A stretch of 64,000 bases of DNA from Dicaeum eximium (Eukaryota > Chordata > Aves > Passeriformes > Dicaeidae). The notes beneath the pieces are model-generated. The model made no database searches and was not told where the DNA came from. It saw only the letters and a program-made list of their open reading frames with translations. How positions within the stretch are numbered: the stretch's first letter is position 1; every line of letters begins with the position of its first letter. Made by a program: the position numbers and the translations under genes. The stretch covers positions 524,424 through 588,423 of the forward strand of contig VWZP01007855.1 of assembly GCA_013396995.1 (NCBI GenBank). The letters run 5' to 3'. Positions 1 through 12,200 of this stretch are shown one piece after another.

Positions 1-105
1 AACCCAACCCAACCCAACTGATTCCACAATAATTCCAGGGTATTTAACCCACTCCATGTATCCATTAAGGAAACTCCCCCAGCCCAGCCCCTCAGCCCTG
101 CCCAC

Positions 106-230
106 CTCGCGTTGAAGTGCGTGATGCCGAACTCCGGCAGCGACTGCCAGGCTTGGATAAATCGCATCTTGGCCTCGATGAGGCTCATCTGGGCCACGTT
201 CTGGTGAGCCTCCAGGATGCGCGCCGTGAT
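106..230 (-). CDS. FERMT2: FERMT2 coding exon 12 (residues 535-576, F2 end and F3 start)
   Basis: 125 nt, acceptor CCGCAG and donor GTGGGC (100-105). It encodes ITARILEAHQNVAQMSLIEA then KMRFIQAWQSLPEFGITHFN, finishing F2 and opening the first F3 (PTB-like) strand. It ends two bases into Arg576, so the remaining coding exons must lie left of position 1. Residue 574 is Asn, where human has Ile. Confidence 0.97.
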
Positions 231-3200
231 CTGCGGGCGGCGAGACACAGCGGGGTCAGGGGACCTCGGTGCCACCTCCGCTGTCACGCGCGAGGGAGCG
301 GCTTGGGAGCCACCGCGGATCTGAGCGCGGATAATCGGTAATTCCTCCCCTGAGGTTTTATTTCAGCTCTGAACGCTCAGAGCCCACGTGGAGCTTCCCA
401 ATTCCAGATACAGGAAAGCAAATATAGATCAGAGCTGTCTGGAGGCAAAGAGCTGCTCATGCTCTCGGGAACTTTAAGGATGGGAGCGAACAACAATGCA
501 AATTTCTGGTAGAGGGTTTCCAGTTTCACTCCATAAATCACTAGGGACCATTATAAAACCTTCCAGGGCCCAAGTATCATGGGGAGGGTGCAGGTTTTGT
601 TAGTGCTTTCACTGCTGCTCTCTAAACCAAAGGGGTTCTAGATTAAGTTTATTTTAAGTTTATCTTAATTTTATTGTTGCTGTCACTTACCAAGTCTCTT
701 ACATAGCCTGGCTGAAGATGGCAAGGCGAAATGAAAAAAAAAAAAAAACAAAAGAAAAGGAGGCAGAAAGAAAAAAAAGCAATCAGAAATATGGCAACAA
801 AGCAAAGAAAAAGTGTAAATTAACTGCAAACCAAAGTTCAAGCAAAAAAGAAAAAAAAAAACCAAAACAAACCACATGCACAATTCCTTAGGTGGAAAAG
901 CAGCCAAAGGGAATGTGAGCAGGGACACGCGAGCAGATTCGCCGCTCATGCCGGAGCACTGGAGTGATCCCAGCTGGGCCCTGGCGTTGTGCAGTGATGG
1001 TTTTGGTCCTGAGATGGTTTAGGATGGATTTCAGGAAAAGGTTCCTCCCCCAGAGGGTGCTGGCAGTGCCCAGGCTCCCCAGGGAATGGGCACGGCCCCG
1101 AGGCTGCCAGAGCTCCAGAAGGGTTTGGACAACGCTCCAGGGATGGACAGGGTGGGGTTGTTGGGGTCTGGGCAGGACCAGGAGCTGGACTCTGATCCTT
1201 GTGGGCCCCTTCCCACTCAGGATATTCTGTGATTCTGTGTCCTGCTGTGGGGGAAGGGAGGGTGAAGCTGCCAGTTCAGAGGTGGGTTCACGTCCTCCCT
1301 TTCCTCTCCACATCTCTGCGCAAACTCCAGGCCACTCTCTGTCTGGGGAGGCTCGAGAGGAAGCTCAGGAGCTCACTCTGAGCTCAGCAGATCCTTCTGT
1401 TTGGGATTTGTGGAGAAATAACCGGGATGCTGCTTGGGATAACAAGCAGATGAAGAGAACATCAGCTGCGTTTCCCATGGATGTCTCTGCCCTTGCTGGC
1501 TCTGACACCAAACTCTGGCAGGGCACCTGGGAGCTCTGAAAATCCTTATTTTGGGTTCGTTTTTGTTTATTTTCATTTAGGATTTGGTGCTTCTGATCCC
1601 AACCTGCTGACTCTACACTTCTGCATGTGGAGATAAACATCACCCCAGTGGGTTTGGGGGTGGTGAGGACCCAGAACCTCCATAAATCCACAGCCAATTC
1701 CCATTCCAGCACCTCCTGTGGGCTGCACAGCCTCCTCCTCCTCCTCCTTCCCTGTGCTGGGGCCACGGAAGGACCCTTGCGGTCAAATTCCTGACATTCC
1801 TGCAGCCTCCATCCCTCATTCCTCTCAGCAAATATCCTCTGCTGCTCCAAGCTTTGCCTCTGGCCACCAAGGAAAATCCTAAATCTACTGCTTAGCTGGT
1901 GCCTGTGGGGGCCCTGGTGTCCACACCATGATCATGTCCTGACTGGGATCATCCCCATCGTGCCCATCCTCACGATTCCATGGATTTTATTTTTATCACC
2001 AGGATACCTGCACAGTAAACAAGTTTTCCAAGCTAATATTTTTCCAGGTGCCTCTGTTTTACTGGAAACCTAGAAAGTATTTTATATATATATATGTATC
2101 TATATATATATATGTATGTTAAAATAGTATATTTATGCAGCCTCTCCTCCATCCAAGTGGATATAAAGGCTTATTCAGGAGAATAATAAGGGCTATATAA
2201 AATATAACTCCGCTGCCAGGAAATCATCGTGCTGTGCCAATAAAAAGTTACATTTTTCCGGCTTCTCTGACTTGCAGCCTTCTTCTGGGCTTGGAGAAAT
2301 CATATCCAGCCCCAGCCAGCAGCCTGAAGGATTTAAGTCACCAAAAGGCCACGGAGCAATGCTTTCCTTATTTTTGCTGCTGTTCTGACATATAATTCCC
2401 TTTAAGAGAATCCTGCATTTATTCCCAGTGTGGAACAGTTCAGCCCTGTCGGGCAGGGATCGGATGGAGCATGGATGGAATTCAAGCACGAGTCACAGCA
2501 ACTCAAAACCGAAGCAATGTTCCAAGGACTGGCATTTGGAAGCAGCGGAAAAGCAAAGAAAGAAATATGCAAACCGTGTTACAGCCAAGTGCGGATAAAG
2601 CGCTGCAAGCAACTGCAACTCCGCTGATCCTGGGGATTTCTCCATGGATTCTGTGCAGGGGAAGGGGTTTTAACCCCAGCACCGGGCAGAGATGGGGCAG
2701 CTGGGGCCAAACCATTCCCAGAACGTGTTTAAAATAAACATCAACCAATTTCAAACGTATTTCCAATTAAGGGCTCCCCGCCGTGTCCGTGCACTTCTCA
2801 CAGCACACGGCAGAATCCCGGTGCTGGGTGCCATCCCCAGGTGCTGGATCCAACCCACACCCTTCATTCCCACCTCATTTTAGCAACCACGTGCATCCCA
2901 GTGAGTGAGGACATCCAAAACATCCAAACCACGCCGTGTTAAACTCCAGCCACCGCCGGGACGCGCGTCCAGCCCGACCGATGCCGACGGCAGCACCCAC
3001 CTGCTTGTTCTTGTACTTCTTCAGGTAGCGAGGGGAGACCAGGCACTCGGGGTTGATGTCGGTGTTGATCTGCTCCGGGATCAGCTGCGGGTCTGGGTTC
3101 AAATGCTGCATTTTCAGGAAGGACAGGATGTTCTGCACTTCCATGCCGTAGGAGCTGTCGGCCATGGTCTTGCCCTTGGAGGCCAAGCGGCAGGCGGCCA

Positions 3201-6200
3201 TCCAGCTGGCGTACTGCGTCTCCTGCCCCCCAAAACAGGGACATGTGTCTGTCACAGCCGTGGGTGGACCACCAGACCCCTCAAAAAACACCCCGTGGAG
3301 CCTTCATTCCCCTCCCAGCCTCAGGAGACTCCAGCATGCACAAAGACGGGCAGAAACCCAACCAACGTGTGGCAAAAAACCACACCACAAAGCCAAGGCT
3401 GATTTTCTGCTCCAAACTCGCAGGTGACTTGGAGCACATTTGGAATGCTGAGATTAGACAAGTGAGAGCATTTTCTGTTTGTTTTTTAAAGAACAGCACC
3501 TGAGCAGGATGGTGGCCAAAGGGCACAGAGGTGGCCAGTCCAAGGGATGAACTTACGTTGTCGCAGCGCAGCCAAATCTCGTTCATTCCCTCCGCCACCG
3601 GAATCAGGAGTTTGATGTTGAACTTCTGACCAGAGATGTTCACATCAGGGGTAACTTCACATCCTGTAGTGAGTGGGATGGTGTTTAGCAGGGGTGTGAG
3701 GAACTATGATTCTAAAAGTGGCAAAGAAGGCGAAAATAGGAAAAGAAAGAGCAAAGCTCCCTGACTCAATGATCTCTGGTGGTATCTCAGTGCTGCCAAA
3801 GGTTTGTCCTACAACTCTGATGGGATGAACACTCCACAGAGCACAGAAAAAACCTGTCAGATGTCCCTTTTTCCAAGTGTCAGGAAAATGGAGGGGAAAA
3901 GCAAGAGCTGATCTGAAAGCAACGAAGCCAAAGCAAACCCACAGAACTCCTGGATCCTGCTTGGAATCAGAAATGGATCCAGTGCCTGGCAAACACCCCA
4001 AAATCTTCATGAAAGGATAGGAAAAGGTGACTGGACAGGTGTTGACTCTCACCCTGACACCCCTCTGTGTTACTGATGAATGATGGGATGCCATGAAGTG
4101 TTTCAGGCCAGGCTGGGTGGGGCTTGGACCATCCCAGTTTAGTGGAAGGTGTTCCTGCCTGCGGGAGCGAGGTGGAACTGGATGGGCTTTAAAGTCCCTT
4201 CAAACCCAAACCATTCAGGGATTCCATGATTTGGCAGCTGCAGCCGCAGTGAGGTGTGAGCATCCTGCTCCTGGTGCCTGGAGAGAATTCCAAGTGGTTG
4301 TGTAAGCACAGGGGTGATGAACCCACCCAGCCACGGCAGCATCACATCCCAGATTTCTGAAAGTGCCGTCACAGCAGATTTGCCAAAAGCTCCCAAAAAG
4401 CTCCTGGGGGCCAGGCCTTGCTCCCACAGCAGCTCGAGGTTCCCTGGCATCCCCCCTGCTCCTGCCTCCATGGGGAGAACACAGGAGCTCACTGCAGCTG
4501 CTGGAGCAGGAATGTTTCACTTGACATAAGGACAGGCAGCCACCGCAGGAATTTCAGCTCTTGAGTGAGGCTGCTCCCAACCAGCAGCAGGGAGAGGAGG
4601 AGAAATAAAGGCAGCAGAGGAAGAAAATGGTCTGTTCTTTCCAGTTTCTGCTGCAGGAGTCAGTGCAATCCTTTGGACAACTGACAAAAGGGAGAAGGGC
4701 AGGTGGAAGGTTGGAACAAGGGTTGGAATGTCTCCTCCAACCCAAACCATTCCGTGGTTTTCCAAGCTTTGTTCCCAAGCTATTGGGGGGCTGGTGGTGC
4801 TTCCCCATGGGATCACACATAATCACACCTGGAGTCAAAGTCTGTGCCATCATATCAAACCCAGCCACTTCATTCCTTTACACACCTTTACCCAACCCCA
4901 GGATGGAATTCTGAGGTGATAAAGCAGTGGGAAAAAAAAGATGCAGGAGGAGCAGCCTATTCCTGGAATAAAAAGCAGCTTCTCTTACCCCAGCCTTGTG
5001 CTTCTCTTACCTCTCAGGTTCATCTGGTGAGCAGGAGTCCCGTTGGATTCCTCTTTGCTTTTGTAGCAGGAGATGGAGGTATCTTTGAAGGTGCACCAGT
5101 AGGGCTTGTAGCCTTTCAACGTCAGCTTCTTGGGCCTGCAGGACATGTGGAGGGACATCTCACTTGCTCTGAGCTCCTAAAACAAGCTGCTCCCCAGGAA
5201 ACCTCAGGATTTCCTCAGAATTTCAGCCCTGGCAAGCTGCTGTCAGCAGCCTGGGTTATTCCCAGCCCTGCCTGGGGGCTCAGCCATCCCTTCACTGCTG
5301 GCTCAAGGAGTTGAGCTCCAAATTCCAAATTTGGACTCTTCAATCCCAGGGAGCTCACCTGGGGCAAGGTGGGGGGAGCTGGAGGACCATGCTACAAAAA
5401 CAGAGGAGTCCAAGAACCACTGCAAAATCTGCCTCTCCATGAAACAGCCACCACATGAAACTGGAACCACTCTGCTGGGGCTCTGAGGGGAAGCAGCACT
5501 TCCAAGGATGTGTCAGTCACGCACACGCCTGAGTGCACTCCTTGTTTTCTTTTTAAACACTCCACAGCACAAAAGGTTCTGTTCTTTTCTACAGAAAGCC
5601 TGGATTTTGCTCGATTCTGCAGGAGGACTGATGGCCCTGCTAAGTGAGGCACCCTGAACTCATCCCAACAGAAGCCCAGAGCCTTCACAGAGCTCCAAGA
5701 ATCAGGATATTTTAAGCTTCCCTGATTTCTAAACCTTATTCTAAGGCTGGGTCTGCAGCCTCTCATGCATTTCTCCTATTTTCATCTCAGAAACAGCTGC
5801 TGAGAGTAATTTAGATGGGATATTAAGAAGAAATCCTTTCCTGGGAGGGTGGAGAAACACTGGCACAGGGTACCCAGAGAAGCTGTGGCTACCCCTGGAT
5901 CCCTGGCAGTGCCCAAGGCCAGGCTGGACAGGGCTTGGAGCAGCCTGGGACAGTGGAAGGTGTCCCTGCCATGGCAGGGGTTGGAACTGGATGCTCTTTA
6001 AAGTCCATCCCAACCCAAAACACTCTGGAATTCTGTGATTTTAGCTGGCAAGGGCAGTAACCTGGCTGGCAGGGGAGAAAGAACCATTCCAAATCTCTAC
6101 AGCCACACCAGGCACATGCTGGGACACATTTATAGGAGTTAAATGTATGGAACACAAGGGACATGCACTGCTCCCCCAGTTCTGCTCCCAGCTGAAGTCT

Positions 6201-9200
6201 GACAAGAGGCACATCCAAAGCTGGGACAGCTCCAAACACTGCACCATTTACATTGGATTTCTGGCACTGAAATACCACCTGAGCCCCATTTTAGGAGCAA
6301 ATGGAGTTCTGTGTTCAATCTGACAGCCTCAAACCCCAACCCCAGGGTTCAGGGCTTGCAGTGAGTGAGGAACCAGCAGCTTCTGCCTGCTCCATCCCCT
6401 GGTGCTCCAATTTGCAGGCAATTAGCTCCCGCAGTGGTGCCTAATTTGATTGGCAAATCAGCAGATCAAGGGGAAGAACAAGTTTGTTTGTTTGTTTTTT
6501 TGTTCAAGAGAGGGAAGCAACACTCACTGAGGGGTTGGGCACAGCCTGGAAACTTCACCCCAATTAAGGCAGACCACAAGCCCAGACAGAGGCAGAGACC
6601 TCATTAATTCACCTCCAGAGAGGGAAAAGTTTTCAGAGCAGAGAGTGCCAGGTTCTGGCTCCAGAACCAAACAATTCCTAAAATAAAGGCTTGTTCCAGA
6701 GCTACTTCACTGTCTGCAGCTTTCCCCCCCCACCACCACTATCCTGCAGCTCTGCTGTGAAATCCCATCAGCTTCCAGAACTTTCACTGCAGCAGGCAAT
6801 AAATTGCAAAGACGCTCGTGGCTGCCAAAAATGTTCCTCCAAGTCCAGACGCTGCCGCTCCCGGTTTCCATGAACCACCAACCAAGTCAAAGCAAGCTAA
6901 AAAAAAACCCCTAAATCTGGGAGAGGGACAGAGTCAACTTAACCTGCTCCTTTTGGCACAGAGAGAACGGGACCTTGGCTGGATAGAATTCCTCCAGCCT
7001 CCTGAAGACCAGGAGAAGTCTTTGAGGGAGGTTTTTAGGTTTCACTCCTCATTTTAGGATGGTTTGTTCTCTCCTGGGCATTAAATGTGTTAAAGAAACA
7101 TCCAAACACACACTGCTGGCTATGGGATGCACCACAGCAAGAAAACACCTTGAATTTAGTATTTAAGAGCCAATCGACTTAGGTATTGAATATTTTGAAT
7201 ATTGTAAGACTGGGAGATCAAAAAAAAAGGAAATTAAGAGGCAGGAGCATGAATTATTCACAGCCATTACCAGTTCCACAGGCAGCTCTTCCCATCAGCA
7301 CTTACTTGAAGACTTTAATGTAGTCAGCGAGCTCTGGGATGGAAGTGATGTCACCCTGGAAATCAAAGATATCAAAGATGATCCCATTCTCTGGGAGTAG
7401 TGGGATCAGGAAGGAAGGGATGTGGTGCAGGGGAGGGAACCAGGAGCACCATCAGGGCTTAGGGGCTGTGAAACTGCTCCTGAGAAAGGCCCAGCCACTT
7501 CCCAGGAGAAGTGAGCAGTGAAAAATCCAGCTCTGCTGTTTTGAAAGCACAGGACAAGGCTGGATTTTCCTCTGAGGAATTCCTGCTGCTGCTGGAGCCA
7601 ATTCCCAGCCGCGGGGTCAGCGGCGGTCACGGCAGCGTTTGCACAGGGAATTTTCTCCTCCCTTCAGTTATTCCTGATGCTCCAAACAAAAGGGGAAGAG
7701 GCACCTCCTCAGGGAACTGAGTGGGGAAGGGATTTCTAAGCCTAGAAAGATTTTTTTTTCCTCCCCCAAAATTTTTTAAATATTGATTTTAAATTATTTT
7801 TTTGCTATCAGGGTGGCACTTGCAATTCCCAGGAGCTGGAAGTAAAAAAAAAATTTCGAGGGACAGGGAAAGGGAGGATTGCTCCAGGATTTCCAGTAGC
7901 AGGACAGTTTACTTTCAGTCTGCAATGAGAAACTGTTTACAGATACCACAGGGAAAAAAATGCAGAATCTAAACAAACAATCCAGTAATTGCCCATTATC
8001 TGTATTCAATTACTCGAATGCATCTGGAAATGGCTCCTGCTCCAAAGCCCTACGGAAAAGGACGGGTTTTTTTGGATGAATCATTGTCCTCTTCACTCCT
8101 GTCTGGCAGGGCCTGTTCCTCAGTGATGTGTTTCAAATCTGGTTTTGCAAAAAGAATTAGAAAATATGTCTTGGTGATAAAAATTTGTTGTTATTTCTGG
8201 TTCATACTGCAAAGCTCTGCTGTTGTTAATGCCAGTAAAGCATCTAAGGATGGATGGAGCTTCAAAAAGACTCGTCATAAACACTTAAAAAATTATATGA
8301 AGTGTAAAAGTGGAAAATTTCAGAGATTTTAGGGCTGGAGAGAGATGGCTTAAACGTGCAAAATGCCTGGAAAAGCTGTGCTGGGCCAAGGCTGACAGGA
8401 CTGAGTCCTTTTAATGCACTTTAATTTTCAGGCTTTATATTTTTAAAGGTGGAAAACCAGTGTTAAAACAGCATATCAAGAAGAAAAACCCCAGATTCTC
8501 TGAAATACAGACCTAGGCTAAAATCCAGTCTAATAAAAATAGGGTTTCATAAGCTTAAATTAGTTCTGAAAATCCAGCAGCTGCTTTAGGTGCTGTAAAA
8601 TGTGAATTAGAAACAGTGGAAGAGGAACCTCAACGTGGAAAACTCAGTTATTTGGGAAAGTCAGTAGTGAGGATAAAAAAACAACTTGATTTCCATTTAG
8701 TTTTCCATTATTTCATCAGGAGGGTGGTTTGGTGCAGGGGGGGGATCAGTCAGATCCTGGCTCCTCCAAGACTTTTCCAAATTCTGCCTGGGGTTCCCTC
8801 TTTCCAGAACTATCCCTTGATATCTAAAATCCCATATTTTAAAGAAAATATTACTGGGGTGTGGGCAACTTTCTCATCAGAATTAGAAGAAAAGAAGGAA
8901 ATAAAGGAGGTTGGATGCCTGGAAAAACCCCCTGCAGCCCTTACCAGGATTGTTGATGTCTTGCCACCTTCCAAGGTGATCTCCAGGTCCGAGAGCGCGG
9001 CGTCCACCTCGTCCACGTCCTTGTCACTGTGGTTCAGGTGGTTTTCCGAGGACATGATGGACAGCTTGTTGATGTGGTACTGGAAGGCAAGGCCAGGGTC
9101 ACACCTGGATGCTCCTGTGAGCCCAGGATCCCAGGGGATCATCGTGACACAACCGCCACGCTCGGGAAGCCGAATGGAAACCAGAAGCAGAGGCCAGAGA

Positions 9201-12200
9201 ATCCTGGGAGGGTTTGTTGGGTCAGGAACGACCTCTTGGATGTTTCCAGTCCAAGGAGTCTCCAGGCATTGATCCCTGAAGGAGCTCTCTGGACCCCACA
9301 GGGCAGAGCTGCTCTTTCCACCGGGCTGAGGTTGGAAGGGACCCCTGGAGGTCACCTGGTCCCACTCCCTGCTCCAGCAGGGCCACCTGGAGCTCTTGTC
9401 CAGGACCAAATCCACCTGGCTTTGGAATAACTCCAGGGATGGAGCCTCTTTGGGCCAATGTGCCAGTGCTCAGTCACCCTCCTGCTATGAAGGTGCTTCC
9501 TGATGTGCAGAGGGACCCTCCCATGTTCCAGGCTGTGTCCAAGGCCTCTGCTCCTGCCACTCTGTCCACCCCCTTTCCTGCCTCCCACCAGGTGTTTATG
9601 GATATTTGTAAGATCCCCCATGCCTGGAAGTGTCCAAGGCCAAGTTGGACAGGGCTGGAACAACCTGGGATAGTGGAAGTGTCCCTGCCATGGAACAAGA
9701 TGACCTTAAAGCCCATTCCAACCCAAACCATTGTAGGATTCTACGTCTTTGCATCTGTTCTCACCCCAGAAAACCAAAATATCCATAAAATCTCACAGGA
9801 AGAACCGTGCCCAACCCACTCTGGAGCACTTGGATGTAAACTGAGTCATTATATTTCTGCTTTCCTCTCTTTTTTTCCTGGGAGGGGCCCTTGGAACAGG
9901 CAGTCCTGCTCCTGAGGGGGATATTTCTGCATCCTACAGCTCCAAGGTGTGCCAGACCACACGGAACAAACTCCTGCCATCCCTCTCATGGAAGTCAAGA
10001 GCAGGTGGAGCATTTATGCCAAATCACACCGAGTATTTAATAAACCAGATAAATAAAGTTCTGGGAAAGCCACAGATTATTCCCAGCTGGTTTGGGGGCA
10101 GAGAGCCAGAAAGGCACAGTTCAGTAACCCTGTGTTCGTATGGGATGGGTTAAGAAGGACAAAAGGAAAAGTTAAGATAGATATAAATATGCCTGGTAAA
10201 AGGAGATCAAGTTCTTTTTCATGAGGGATCATCAGTGGCAAATATTTAAATAACCTTATAAACTCAAGTGAAGATCTGGAGATGGGAAATGGCCCAACTT
10301 CTACCAGAGAAGGCCAAGCTCCCAGCAGAGCCAAGGTGAGGCTTAAAACACAATTTTAAACTGAAGAAGGGATGGTTTAGATGGGATGTTGGGAAGGAAT
10401 TCTTGGCTGTGAGAGTGGTGAGGCCCAGCCCAGAGAAGCTGTGGCTGCCCCATCATTACAAGTGTCCAAGACCAGGTTGGAGCACCCTGGGATAGAGGAA
10501 GGGGGTTGGAACCAGATGGGCTTTGTGGTCCCTTCCAACCCAAACCATTCCAGGATTCCATAATTTTGTTTATCAGATTAATGAGCAGAGAAGTCTGCAA
10601 ACAAAACCAAGCCTCACCCAACGCAGGGGTGTCTGGGGCTGTCTCACCTGCAGTGCTGCAAACATCATCATCTCCTCCTCCGTGCACTCGATCTCCTCCA
10701 GCAGGATTGCCCACTTGGACTGCTCGTACAGCTGGTTGATCCTGATCGCGTCGTACTGCGGCACAGAACGCGGAATGCTCGGAAAACCGGGAGCCCAGCT
10801 CGACACCAACCACCCCATCTACTGCGAGCTGGCCCTGCTCATGGCACGGGGTTGAAATGAGATAGTCTTTAAGGCCCACTGCAACCCAAACTGTTCTGGG
10901 ATTCTGTGATCTCTCATCTCAACACAGCACTTGGATCTGAGACTGAAAATCCTCTGCCACTGACAAGAATGGCTTTGAGAACTCTTTAAGCACCTCTAGC
11001 AACACCTAAAACTCTGGTACATAGGAGCACAAATCCTGGGCTTGATGCCTGCACAACCAACATTCAAACTTCCACGTTCTTTGGGAGATTTACGAACACA
11101 ACAGCACGTTAGAGATCCAGGTATCCTTCCCTCCGAAGGATGGAAATTTCAAAATGCAAGCGGAACAAGGAGCTCTGTACCTTTGGATTCAGGTCAAAAA
11201 AGCTGTAGTACTTGAACCGGAGTAGCAAAGCCTCGTTTTCCTTCACCTCCTGCTCCATCAGGGATCGGGACGAGTCCAGCCACCTGCGAATTCCCAACAC
11301 GGGGTAACAACACGGAACGCTCCGGCGGAGTCGCCGCGACGCTCTCGAGAACACAACCAAAAACCGGCAAAAAAACCCCAAATCCTCGTCTCCTGAACTC
11401 ACCCTTGGTTGATTTTGGCCTTATCGAGCAGCGTCTGGGGCTTGTACATTTTGGCTAAGGACTCCGGGGAGGTGACGGGCTGGCTCACGGCCAGGATTCC
11501 CGGGTTGCCCTCGGACAGGGCACTGTCGCCGAACCAGGCGGACGTGGGGGACAGGGGGCTGCCGTCGTGGGCGTCGTAGGTCGGCGTCATCGTTTTGCTA
11601 TAGAGTCCTGGGCTTGAATAGATATTTCCTACCAGCGAGGGGAATAAAAGCCTGGAATTAGCCTAAGGGCCGAGCCCTGCCCGCTCCCGGCCACGCCGGA
11701 TCCGCTCAAACCCGGAGCCGGCGGATGGAAAACTTTCCCTTTCATCTTTTCACACCGGGAAAACGCTGCGCTGCTTGTTCTCCCGTGAAAACCTGTCCCT
11801 CTCCTCTCTCTCAGCTCTCCTCCAAGGGCAAAACTGATGGAAAACTCATTCCAGCCCAAATGATGGGAAAAGACTCAGGTCTCCCACACCGGGAAGCTCC
11901 TGCCCCCTGAGTTTCTGTGGCATCTGGGACATGAGTGGCCCCCGACTTACCGGCATTACCTGTTGCTTAAAGATTTTGGAAGTCAAAAGTTTTAGAGGAG
12001 CAGGAAAATAAACTAAGGGTGCAGCCAAAGAGACCAGAGGCAGAGGGCAAAAGTCCTATTGAGGTGGAGCTCACCTTTGACGGGGCCGATGTAAAGAATA
12101 TCGGTGCCTATAGAGAGGGAAAGAAAGGAGGGAAGTGAGAAGGCGAGAGAAAGTCACCCGGAGAGCAGGAGAAGGACAGAAGCCAAAAATGGGCATTTTT

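Larger units (their letters stand above)
231..3000 (-). other. FERMT2: FERMT2 intron between coding exons 11 and 12
   Basis: 2770 bp. It holds a CpG-rich patch next to exon 12 (231-340), an A-rich tract (730-865), a CR1 fragment (1018-1240), a CTC run (1731-1748) and TA repeats (2083-2125). No other feature is recognised. Confidence 0.9.
3664..5010 (-). other. FERMT2: FERMT2 intron between coding exons 9 and 10
   Basis: 1347 bp with two plus-strand CR1 tails (4098-4232 and 4701-4762). The remainder is unique-looking. Confidence 0.9.
9080..10647 (-). other. FERMT2: FERMT2 intron between coding exons 6 and 7
   Basis: 1568 bp. It holds an older minus-oriented CR1 (9326-9570) directly followed by a younger plus-oriented one (9618-9744), and another (10355-10566) ending 82 bp from exon 6. 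Confidence 0.9.
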
